The translations under genes were made by a program, and so were the position numbers. From Hyaloperonospora brassicae (Eukaryota; Oomycota; Peronosporomycetes; Peronosporales; Peronosporaceae), in assembly GCA_947650285.1 (NCBI GenBank), contig CANTFL010001211.1, positions 682,001 through 746,000 on the forward strand: a stretch of DNA of 64,000 bases, in the 5' to 3' direction. This document shows, one piece after another, positions 11,075-19,954 of the stretch; the stretch's first letter is position 1, and the number at the start of each line of letters is the position of its first letter. Below the pieces are notes generated by a model, which searched no databases, was not told the origin of the DNA, and saw only the letters and a list, made by a program, of their open reading frames with translations.

Positions 11075-11214
11075 CTGTGTCCGTGTGTTGATTGGTGCAA
11101 AAGAATCCGCGCGTGGCTGTGTCCGTGTGTTGATTGGTGTAAAAGAATCCGCGCGTGGCTGTGTCCGCGTGTTGATTGGTGTAAAAGAATCCGCGCGTGG
11201 CTGTGTCCACGCGG
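11075..11214 (-). repeat. 42-bp tandem repeat with CCAAT boxes in promoter of the EamA gene
   Basis: Three full, nearly identical 42-bp units start at 11075, 11117 and 11159, and a partial fourth starts at 11201. Read in the direction of the minus-strand transporter, each full unit has CACCAATCA, a canonical CCAAT box, and a GC-rich CCACGCGCGG segment. The units lie about 140-280 bp upstream of the start codon, the right place for an NF-Y-type enhancer. Confidence 0.9.
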
Positions 11215-12230
11215 CGCTATAAGGTGCGGTACCAATCGAAGACGGCCGCAGCCAACTTTAGATGACGGGACGGCACGTGATTACCTATAGCTACTTGAGT
11301 GCAGAGTAAACAAGACAAGAGACGGTGCATAGAGACTGCGAATAGACGGGACACGGTATTTTCTTTGCAACAGCTGTTCCTGCGGTACGAGAAGCTGGAT
11401 AGAAAGTGGTCCTAGACGGCAAAGGAAGCAGTAAGAGACAGGATAGGATGCGGCATTCGACAAGCGTCCAGACAGCCGTTGGACGGAGCGTGAAGCGTCT
11501 CTTGAGATCGTACTTGTCGTGCCGATTGCCACTTGGTTGCTGCCAGTCCTGTTGCGTGTGTGGCGTTTGGCAATGGGATACAAGACGTCGATACAGCTTT
11601 AGCACGTTCTGACAGTGTCTGTCGAGCCACACTGACAAGTCCATTGCGATATCCGCTTCGTCGTTGCTGCGAGTTATTGTCGAAGCTGTCCACTTTACCA
11701 GTTATGGTGCACAATCGATCGGAGTAGCACCACGCACCTCCTCCCGAGACGGATACATCCATTGCCACAATAAAGCAGCGCAAACATGCAGGAGGGTCAG
11801 GCAACTTGTTGCAGTGTTGCGTTCGTTTGCCGATTGACTCGTGAATCTGCACAGCGCTCTGTAAGCCACGCCGCTTCGACGGATCGATCCTGCGACACAA
11901 AGCTTGCAGACAGAGCAAGTCCAAACCAAGAGCCGCAGCGGTAACAGGTCAACAAATTGTGTGGTCTTCCGAAACAGCACTCACTGTATGTCAACGTCAC
12001 TTCCCGTCCACGATGCGTCCAGCGGTGCACGTGCTGACGTTTGCATCCACAACACGCCAGAAGCGCGTCTGACAAGACCAAAAGTCTTCGACGCTTGCAT
12101 CGTTGACGTCACGTAAGCCAGAGTCATGGGTCAACACGCGCCACAGACGACGTACCGCGACAAGACGAGACTCTTCAGTGCTGTCTCGTTTCGCCGACTG
12201 CTTTGCCATTCGTTTGCTCCTTCCACTACG
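11215..12230. other. Spacer between EamA promoter and Trm7 gene 3' end
   Basis: About 1 kb with small overlapping frames on both strands, none with recognisable domains. Nothing functional is assigned. Confidence 0.45.
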
Positions 12231-13030
12231 TCAGTAGAAGTGCTGGACAGCGTCGTATCCTGACAAGTCGCCGCTCGCAAGAAACGGCACCGACTTCGAG
12301 TCGTGCTGCTCGTCGTCTGCCAGTCCATACCGCGGCAACAGCGACGACGTCATCACAGGCGTATAGCCCTCGGGCAGTCGAAACCCTTGACACACGACAA
12401 ACGCCTCGTTGCTCTGGGCCCGGCTGCTCATGGGCTTGGAGCACGACACACTGGCAAAGAACACACTGAGCTGCGTTGCCAGCAAGTCGTACTGCTCGCA
12501 GCGAAAGATCTTGGCGACAAAAGCGCCTCCTTCTTCCAAAACGTGGGTCGTGATGTTGAGCGCTGCAGCGAGCAGCTCGGCCTGAACAAACTCGTCCATG
12601 TCGTGCACCCCCGTGACGTCCGGTGCGCCGTCACTCACCACCACTTGAGCTTTCGCGCCACAGAAGCGGCCGATGATCTGCTCGGCCGTGTGCTTGGACG
12701 TGATGTCGCCTTGGAGCAGCTGGACGCCCGCAATGGGCGCCATCTCCTGCAGATCCACCGACACAATGCTCACGTCGCTGCTCTGCGGTCCATTGAGGCC
12801 GTCGGGGTACAGCGTCCGACTCAGCACTTGGCTCCAACTCCCCGGGGCGGCACACAGGTCCACTGCGCGCTGGACGTTGTGCAGAAAGTCAAACTGCTCG
12901 TTGAGCTGCAGGAGTTTGAACGCAGAGCGCGCGCGGAAGCCCACCTCTTTGGCCTTGCGGTAGTAGATGTCCTACAGACGCAGTTGCAGGTCATAGACGG
13001 GTTAGTAATAGTGGCAGTGAGAGGCATATG

Positions 13031-13074
<44 letters not shown>

Positions 13075-13126
13075 GGGTGGGGTGAGCACTCGCTCGTACG
13101 CGGGTGGCGGTGGTCGACTTGGTCAT
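12231..13126 (-). CDS. TRM7: tRNA 2'-O-ribose methyltransferase, Trm7/FTSJ1 family
   Basis: Family role: SAM-dependent methylation of the anticodon loop (positions 32 and 34) of certain tRNAs in the cytosol. Two exons, 13126-13100 and 12971-12231, with a 128-nt GT..AG intron; product 255 residues. Splicing joins TATR to DIYYRKAKEVGFRARSAFKL, the invariant family N-terminus. The full K-D-K-E catalytic tetrad is present at K28, D123, K163 and E198, with the SAM motif DLCAAPGSW at 48-56. The motif DGAPDVTGVHDMDEF is specific to the Trm7 branch rather than the rRNA (Spb1 or mitochondrial) branches. It is divergent from the FYVE-RING gene. Confidence 0.95.
13035..13071. repeat. (AG)n microsatellite inside the Trm7 intron
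   Basis: An uninterrupted AG dinucleotide run of about 18 units; on the coding (minus) strand of Trm7 it is a CT tract. It lies between the 5' splice site and the 3' splice site and so may help define the polypyrimidine environment. Confidence 0.95.
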
Positions 13127-13520
13127 GGACAATTATTGTGTGGGGATGTTATCAGCGTGTTTTAGACGGGAGTTTTATCCGCATCGTTGACCTGTGGGTT
13201 TTATCCACATGTCGTATCTCGGTTCATAGCTCTGCGGACATTTGAAGGTTTGGATTAGCGTCAGGGGGGTTTTCTCGTTGGGTTCTTTGGGCTCTTTGGA
13301 TGGGTGGCGTTTGTTCGCGTGGGAGTCGGTTCTTGGCCAGAGGGATCAACGGACAGATTGCGTGTGTTTCGACGACGGTGTGCAGAGGCGGGCGCTGTTT
13401 TCTCCACTGGTCGCTCCGGACCCTCGCAAGAGTGACATCCGCTCGTCGACGCCCGACCGCCTCGCGCCCACTTCTGCCGCCGTCCACTGCTCCTCGACAC
13501 TGCAGCGCGCAGCAACGACT
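13127..13520. promoter_or_regulatory. Divergent promoter, Trm7 / FYVE-RING gene
   Basis: 394 bp between two divergent starts. The part near Trm7 has the repeated phrase TTTTATCC (around 13170 and 13200); no INR/FPR pair was found. An open frame runs upstream of the FYVE-RING start but has no conserved features and no ATG as good as 13521. Confidence 0.45.
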
Positions 13521-15161
13521 ATGGCGGGACTCAGCGGCGGCGTCTCGTCCGTCTCGGACGCGACGTGCGAGTCCGCGATCGACTGCTACGTCTGCGACAA
13601 GAAGTTCTACGCCTTTCGACGCAAACACCGCTGTCGCGTACGTCCGCTCTGGTCGAGGCGGCGCGTGTGCACCCCACGGCCGCCGCCAGCTTTTTGTTTG
13701 CGCACCTTCGTGCAACTTGTTCGCCAGTCGGCGTTTCTATCCGTCTCGAACGGGTTCGATGTCTCGGTCCAGTGCACTAACTCTATCCCTATCGGTTCTG
13801 ATTCGGTCTGATTCGCTCGCTATTGGTGTCGCTATCTGTTGCAGTCCTGTGGGAACGCCGTGTGCGGCAGTTGTTCACGGACACACAAAGTCATGCCGAG
13901 CTCGGCCCTAACGCGGTACCCGAACGAGCCCGTGCGCGTGTGCGACAGCTGCGTGCGGGACCAGAACCGGACAATGCTCGAGCGCCGACGCGCAGAAGAC
14001 GTGGGCAGAGCTCGTGCGCGTCAAGTCGCAGCGCTGGAAGAAGTCGGACGGCAGCAAGAGGCCGAGCGCAGTCAACGGGAACGCGACGTCGCGCGTGCGC
14101 ACGCGCGCCGCGAGCAACGGCTGCGGGCGATCGAAGCGGAACATTTGGGCGCTCGGCCCGCGCTCGGCGCGTTGCGGGCGCGCCGCGCGACGAGTTTCGA
14201 CGACTGTGCACGAGACGCGGGGCCGCCGTCGCTCTACGCGAAGGCGCTGAGCGCACTGGTCGAAGACGCAGCGAAGCGGTCCATTGCGCTCGCTGTGGCC
14301 AAGCCGTGTGGACAGGGCGACGTGTACGAAGACAAGCTGCACTTGCTGGACGCTGGCGCCGGTGAGACGCTGGCACCACCACCTCAAACAACAGCGACGA
14401 CGGTCGTGCAGGAAGCAGAAGAGTGCGCCATTTGCCTTGAGACGATGGACGTTGGCAACGCCATCTACACGACAGCATGTGGCCACAGTTTCCACTGGAG
14501 CTGTCTCAAAGCGATTCAACAGTCGGACTCGAGCAACTACGACAAGTGTCCGTCGTGTCGGGCGACCATGACGGAGATGCAGGTGAAGAAGCAGTGTGAC
14601 CATCCACGCGTGCGACTTGGCCATCGCTTTTGCCGCGACTGTGGGGCCGCTGCGACCGAGCGAGACGCAAAGCCTCGCGTGGACGACACAGCACCGATGG
14701 GCGGCCCCAACGTGCCCATGTTGACTGCTGCCGCTGCACCAGAGCTGCACCAGCCGGCGTCGTACCGGGCCAGTCCACACGGCGCGCTCGTGCGTTGCCC
14801 GCAGTGCCACATTCAAATGCGTGTGCTGCCCCACATGTACAACATGTACGCTGCGCTGTCTTGTATCGTTACACAAGACGTTTGCCTTGTGTAGGTGGAA
14901 ACAGTCTCTGATGCGCTTGGGCTAACGTTGTGCGCGTGTGCTGTTTGTTGTTGTTCCGGTGGCAGGCGCGTGGCATGTCTGGCAGGCCACATGTTCTTGG
15001 TTCAAGTTGCCAATCAACCAGGAGGCGGCACTGGAGGTGGACGCGGCAGCTACGGCGGCTTGGGCGGGCCGGCTGGCCCGAGGGTGCCCATGCGTGGTGC
15101 GAGCACAGGCTATCCGGGCTCGTACTATCACTCGACACACAATTACTCGGAGCAGCAGTAA
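13521..15161 (+). CDS. FYVE-type zinc finger plus RING-H2 finger protein
   Basis: Three exons: 13521-13637, 13845-14845, 14966-15161 (introns 207 and 120 nt); product 437 residues. The first junction joins RRKHRCR to SCGNAVCGSCS, the core of a FYVE-like zinc finger (about 19-75) with the basic patch and RVCDSC end but no WxxD. A charged Arg/Glu/Ala-rich coiled coil follows, then a RING-H2 finger at about 233-275 (CAICLETMDV .. CGHSFHWSCL .. CPSC), two further Cys/His clusters and a Gly-rich tail. A phosphoinositide-guided E3 ubiquitin ligase on endosomes is a reasonable inference. The second 5' splice site could be 14836 instead of 14845; both keep frame. Confidence 0.8.
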
Positions 15162-15685
15162 GTTAAGAAGTCCCAACACGAACGTGCACGTGAAACACAA
15201 GGCGTTCAACTCGACTCGATGCCACCGAAACACGTTCCTGCGGCGCGAATGCTTACCGATGAGAAGCAATGGCGAGCGTCCGTGTACTTGCGCGGTCCTT
15301 GCGAGGTGGGTGCAAATGCCATACTATGTTTGCTGCGTCCTCGCCGTTTTCATGCTCTTCTTACCCCCTCGTGTTCCTACTAGCTTGCGAGGAAAACAAG
15401 CGGCACGCAGATACTCGGTCACTCCTTCGTGCCTTCACCACAACGCACGTCTGGACGAACAGTCAGTCGGTCAACTTCCCCCGTCTCTTGCTTGCTCCAG
15501 CACCAATGTCCTCTCTCTCTCTCTCCCTACCTCATATGCCAGAACCAAAGACGACAAACCAACGCCAGTCAAGTCAAGTCGATAAAGATGTTGTGCTTGT
15601 AAGTTACGGCGGCCGAGTTCGGATGACCGCCACGCTATCCATTGTGGTTCAACGATAGCTGCTGGTTTGGCAATCGCCAAGACGA
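15162..15685. other. Convergent spacer between FYVE-RING gene and PDR pump 1
   Basis: Holds the two 3' untranslated regions. A CT-rich run lies near 15510-15525. Open frames on both strands carry no recognisable features. Confidence 0.5.
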
Positions 15686-18600
15686 CTACCTCTTCTGGTG
15701 GTTGAAGAACCGCAGCGACAGCAGCGCGAGCAGACGGAAGACAGCAATGAAGACAAACACGTATCCAAAGTGCGTCCACATGTCCGAGTAGTGCATGTCA
15801 AACACCGAGCCCACGTACTCCTTCACCGTGATGTGGTCAACCGACACTGGCAGACCCGTTACGGGCTGACAGCCCAGCTGAGACCCAACGTTCTCGTACA
15901 TTTTCTTGCTCTCGTTCCACGTCGGGTCGACGTCGCATTGACCAAACACCAACGAGCCCAAGATCGCCAGCGGATACCGTTGCGGTGTGATGGCGTACAG
16001 CCACTTGTAGCCGCCCGGAATCGCGTTCGCAGGAGGGTTGAAGCCCATGAACAGGAAGAAGATCGAGTTCATCAGGACGCCAATGATAGCCGCCACCTCG
16101 ACACTTGGCATCGCGTAGGCCAGAAACTGGCCCATGTACGCTTGCAGCAAGACCAGCAGCGACACGTTGATCCAGTACAGCAGTGCCGTGCCAAACCCAG
16201 TGAAGCCCACCATGAAGAACCACACGAACGTGAAGATGAAGCCGCTTGCAAACACGTACGGGATCTCGGCGAGCGTCGAGCCCACAAAGTACCACAGCGC
16301 GTTGTACGTCTGGGCAGCGCGCTCGCGGTAGAACGACTCGCGCTCTTCGCACGAGATTGGCAGTACACTGTTGAACGACACGATGCCGTTGAACACCGTC
16401 GTCATAAACAGCATACCTGCACCACCGTTGATGCCCTGGTACGTCTGATAGTCGCCGTCCAAGAACAGCAGACCGAAGACCAGCGCCAGCAAGAACGTCA
16501 CGATGAAACGGGTGAGGTTGTACGACGGCGTGCGCCAGTACATGTTCATGAAGCGACCCACGAGGAAGCGGGCCTGTGTCCACGAGCTAGCAGCACGCTT
16601 CTCGGTGAACATCATCTCCGGGTAGTCGGGCGATGGGAACGTCACGCCCTCCTGCGCCAGATTCGCGTCCAACGTGTGCTTCTCCTCGCTCTGCTTGAAC
16701 ATGCCCACAAAGTCTATCGACCCAGTGGCGTGGTTCACGCCAGCACCAATCACTTCCAGCATCCACGTCGCTGGGTTGTATCCCTTCGGAAGAGGAGCTA
16801 CGTCAGGAATCGCTTCGAAGTAGCTCACCAGCTTGCAGCACTTCTCGCCAAGCTCACCGACAAACACAGTCTCCCCACCCCGCTTTAGCAGCAACAAGTT
16901 GTCAAACAGGTAGAACACCTCGGACGACGGTTGGTGGATCGTGCACACAATCGTGCGGCCGCTATCCGCGACTTTGCGAACGCCGTCCATGATCAACTTG
17001 GCCGATCGAGCATCCAAACCGCTCGTGGGTTCATCCAAGAATATCACACTTGGCTGAGCTGCAAGCTCGACGCCAATGGTCAGGCGCTTCATCTGCTCCA
17101 CCGAGCTGCCGCGGATGATATGGTCCGCAATGTCGTGCATGTCGAGCAAGTCCAGCACTTCGTCCACCGAGTCGTACTTCGTGCTATCCGGCACACTGCT
17201 GTCCTGGCGGAGGAATGCGCTGAAAGTGAATGCCTCACGGAATGTCGCTGCCTCAGAGTGCACGTCCGTCTGCTCGCAGTAGCCCGTGCAACGCCGAATC
17301 GCCAGATCGTTCGCCTCGTAGCCGTTCAGCAAGAGCTTGCCCTTGATCGCACCTCCCGTCTTGCGACCGGCAATCACGTCCATCAACGTCGTCTTGCCAG
17401 CGCCCGATGAGCCCATCAGAGCTGTCATTGAGCCTGGCATCGCAAATCCACTCACACCCTTCAGCAGATCCAGCGTCTCCTTCGGACTCTTCGGGTTCGG
17501 CACTGAGTACCACAAGTCCTGGAACGCTACTGTCACGGGCGTGAAGTTCTTCTTGCGCTCCTTCACCTCAACGAAACAAGCGCCGTCGGCGTTACAAGCC
17601 GCGCTCTTCTTCGGGGTCTCCACCAACGTGTAGCCATCAGGCTCGTTCACAGTCTTCTTCGTCAACACCGTGTGCGCCGGACTTTCGTACCGCTTGTACT
17701 CCAGCGCCAGACATCCCAGGAACATGAACAACACGTACGCTGCGCCCATGAAGATGATGCCGTAGATAGTCCACGACTTCTCGGACGGCACGTCGTACAG
17801 CGACAGGGAGTACTCGCCCATGTACATGCCAAACTCCGAGCAGTAATCCACGCCTTCAAACACGCACACTTCAAACACCGACGAGCGGTACTGATTCACA
17901 GCCAGACCACGCAGGCACCACGAAAACGGATCGACCCAGTAGATCCATACCAGCCAGTCGGGTATTTGGCTCTTGACCACGATGAAGCCAGCAAACAGCA
18001 CGAAGAACAAGATCGTGATCATGGCAATCGGTTTCGACACGTGCAGGTCCGGCGAGATCGACGCAACGAAGAAGAACCATGCCGCAAACGCCAAGTTCGT
18101 CAGAAACAGCACGACCAGGTAGATGAGGAACGCGCTTACTGAAGAAACGAGGCCGCACATCCAGTACAGCAACGAGCCAAAGACAATGGCTTCCGCGAAT
18201 GCCAGCGGGACTTGAGCTACCGAGCACGATAGTACGTACGATGCCGTGCGGTAGAAATTGGCACCACGCTGCTTGTAAAAGATGTCGCGCGCAGCCATGA
18301 ATGTCGGGATCTGGGACGCTTGCCCCAGCGACAAAAACAGCACGGCCTGGAAGAGCACACCCAGCAGCACCTGTACGTTCGCCGGGTCCACGTCCCAGAA
18401 TGTCGACGCATTGACCAGACCCATGACAATCACCATGATGGCGCGGCCCTTGAGGAACGCAGTGTTGCGCATGGTCACCTTGTTCTGACGCTCCATGAGC
18501 GTCCATGTGTTGGCCCAGAACGACTGATGGAACTTAGGCATCGTTTCAATGTCGTTGCTTACGTTCTCGAGCAGCTGTGGGTCATGCGGAGCTTCCAGTG

Positions 18601-19801
18601 CTGCCAGCAAAGTGCGGTAAATGCTCGACTGGCGAAAGTGCTCGGCAAACTCGCTCGCGAGGCGTGGGCAATGCGACATGCCAGACGGCACGGTCGACTC
18701 GTACTTGTACTGCTGGTTCGTCCCCAAGTCCAGCAAGAAGTCGGCCACGTCGCGTTGCGGTGGACGCTTGAAGCCCAAGCGCTCAAAGTAGTCGACCACC
18801 TGCTCTCGCGGACCATTGTACATGATCTCGCCCTCGTTCAGGAGCATGACATTGTCAAAGAGCTCAAACACCTCGGGGCCCGGCTGCAAGAGTGCGGTCA
18901 CCACTGTCCTCCGCATCCGCTTGACGACGCTGCGCTGCGTCTTGATAATGTCGTACGTCGCGGCACTGTCCAGTCCCGTGCTGATCTCATCCATCAGCGA
19001 CACGTACTTCATGCCAAACTCCATCTCCCCCGTCGTCACGCGCTTGCGCTCGCCGCCCGAGACGCCGCGCATCATGCCATTGCCCACGATCGTGTCTTGG
19101 CACGTTTGCAGCCCGAGCTGCTGGATCACGACTTCCGGGTAATGGGTCAGCAGCGCCTGCACCGTGTCCAGCGCAGCCTTGTTCTCCACTGCCGTGCCTT
19201 TCGTCAGCTTCTTCTCGACGCGCGTGGGCAGCTCGCCATGGCAGAACCGGTGGGCGTACTCGAGCGTCTCTTTGACCGTGAGCGCAGGAAAGTGCCGGTC
19301 GCGCTGCGTCACGTAGGCGACAAACTGCGGCAGCCGCTCGAGCAAGTCCGCCTGAGCCACGCCGTTGTACGTCACGTCGCCGCAAATGGTCACGTGTTTG
19401 TCCTGCGGGAAGCGGCCGCTTAGGGCCTTCAAGAGCGACGACTTGCCCGAGCCTGGCTGGCCCAGCAAGAGCGTCATGGTCCCGGGCTTGAACACGCCCG
19501 AGGCGCTCCGGACGATCGCCTGCGGGACCACGTGCTTCGTGGCCGAGAGCCGCACGAGGCGCTTCTTGACCGTGTGCCAGATGGTCGGGAGCTCCGTCGC
19601 GCTCTCGTTGACGTCCGTGACGACAACGTCGGCCGTGATCGAGAGGTTGTGGAAGCGCACTTCCATGTGGGGAATGCTGCGGCCCAGAGCGGCCTCGCAC
19701 CGCGTGGCCACGTAGTCGTGGAGCACTTCGTGGCCGTAGGCCAACAGCGCGGCGCCAGACTCGTGGCCCGGTGTCCTCTGGTCCCGCGCGTCGCTCGACA
19801 T
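15686..19801 (-). CDS. Full-size ABCG (PDR-type) ABC transporter, pump 1
   Basis: Plasma-membrane exporter of the pleiotropic drug resistance type, arranged NBD-TMD-NBD-TMD in 1371 residues, single exon. NBD1 has an intact Walker A (GQPGSGKS, 114-121), signature VSGGERKR (247-254) and Walker B LMDEIS (D271, E272). It therefore lacks the degenerate first site seen in fungal PDR pumps. NBD2 has GSSGAGKTT, the PDR-style signature VEQMKRLTIGVEL and FLDEPTSGLD. Each TMD has about six helices plus the PDR-typical extracellular loop with GVDYC. Start: ATG at 19801; the frame is open further upstream but only from a TTG. An INR+FPR core promoter lies 138-153 nt upstream. Substrate unknown; a paralogue sits at 38.7 kb. 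Confidence 0.95.
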   Translation of the reverse strand: MSSDARDQRTPGHESGAALLAYGHEVLHDYVATRCEAALGRSIPHMEVRFHNLSITADVVVTDVNESATELPTIWHTVKKRLVRLSATKHVVPQAIVRSASGVFKPGTMTLLLGQPGSGKSSLLKALSGRFPQDKHVTICGDVTYNGVAQADLLERLPQFVAYVTQRDRHFPALTVKETLEYAHRFCHGELPTRVEKKLTKGTAVENKAALDTVQALLTHYPEVVIQQLGLQTCQDTIVGNGMMRGVSGGERKRVTTGEMEFGMKYVSLMDEISTGLDSAATYDIIKTQRSVVKRMRRTVVTALLQPGPEVFELFDNVMLLNEGEIMYNGPREQVVDYFERLGFKRPPQRDVADFLLDLGTNQQYKYESTVPSGMSHCPRLASEFAEHFRQSSIYRTLLAALEAPHDPQLLENVSNDIETMPKFHQSFWANTWTLMERQNKVTMRNTAFLKGRAIMVIVMGLVNASTFWDVDPANVQVLLGVLFQAVLFLSLGQASQIPTFMAARDIFYKQRGANFYRTASYVLSCSVAQVPLAFAEAIVFGSLLYWMCGLVSSVSAFLIYLVVLFLTNLAFAAWFFFVASISPDLHVSKPIAMITILFFVLFAGFIVVKSQIPDWLVWIYWVDPFSWCLRGLAVNQYRSSVFEVCVFEGVDYCSEFGMYMGEYSLSLYDVPSEKSWTIYGIIFMGAAYVLFMFLGCLALEYKRYESPAHTVLTKKTVNEPDGYTLVETPKKSAACNADGACFVEVKERKKNFTPVTVAFQDLWYSVPNPKSPKETLDLLKGVSGFAMPGSMTALMGSSGAGKTTLMDVIAGRKTGGAIKGKLLLNGYEANDLAIRRCTGYCEQTDVHSEAATFREAFTFSAFLRQDSSVPDSTKYDSVDEVLDLLDMHDIADHIIRGSSVEQMKRLTIGVELAAQPSVIFLDEPTSGLDARSAKLIMDGVRKVADSGRTIVCTIHQPSSEVFYLFDNLLLLKRGGETVFVGELGEKCCKLVSYFEAIPDVAPLPKGYNPATWMLEVIGAGVNHATGSIDFVGMFKQSEEKHTLDANLAQEGVTFPSPDYPEMMFTEKRAASSWTQARFLVGRFMNMYWRTPSYNLTRFIVTFLLALVFGLLFLDGDYQTYQGINGGAGMLFMTTVFNGIVSFNSVLPISCEERESFYRERAAQTYNALWYFVGSTLAEIPYVFASGFIFTFVWFFMVGFTGFGTALLYWINVSLLVLLQAYMGQFLAYAMPSVEVAAIIGVLMNSIFFLFMGFNPPANAIPGGYKWLYAITPQRYPLAILGSLVFGQCDVDPTWNESKKMYENVGSQLGCQPVTGLPVSVDHITVKEYVGSVFDMHYSDMWTHFGYVFVFIAVFRLLALLSLRFFNHQKR

Positions 19802-19938
19802 GGCGGCGCAAGTCGTAAACGCGCTGTAGGTCGAGTGGGTTGTGTGGTTGTGTGGCTTTGTGGTCGAGAAGAACGACTGAAAAAAAGCGCTTTGTCGGAG
19901 CGGCAGAGCGAGACAAGTGCCGATGTGACGCTGAGGGC

Positions 19939-19954
19939 GCAAATTCAAAAGTGA
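19939..19954 (-). promoter_or_regulatory. INR + FPR core promoter of PDR pump 1
   Basis: On the minus strand the sequence is TCACTTT, two bases, then AATTTGC. This matches the oomycete initiator consensus YCAYTYY and the flanking promoter region MWTTTNC exactly, with the usual 2-nt spacing. It lies 138-153 nt before the start codon and would give a leader of about 150 nt. Confidence 0.7.

Noticed and set aside
12303..13085. 260-codon plus-strand frame across Trm7
   Set aside because: Antisense shadow; the catalytic tetrad is fully accounted for on the minus strand.
15698..16888. 396-codon plus-strand frame antisense to PDR pump 1
   Set aside because: It mirrors the codon structure of the real minus-strand gene (His/Arg/Val-rich shadow) and has no motif of its own. 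The same applies to 18320-19423 and to 39185-40480.
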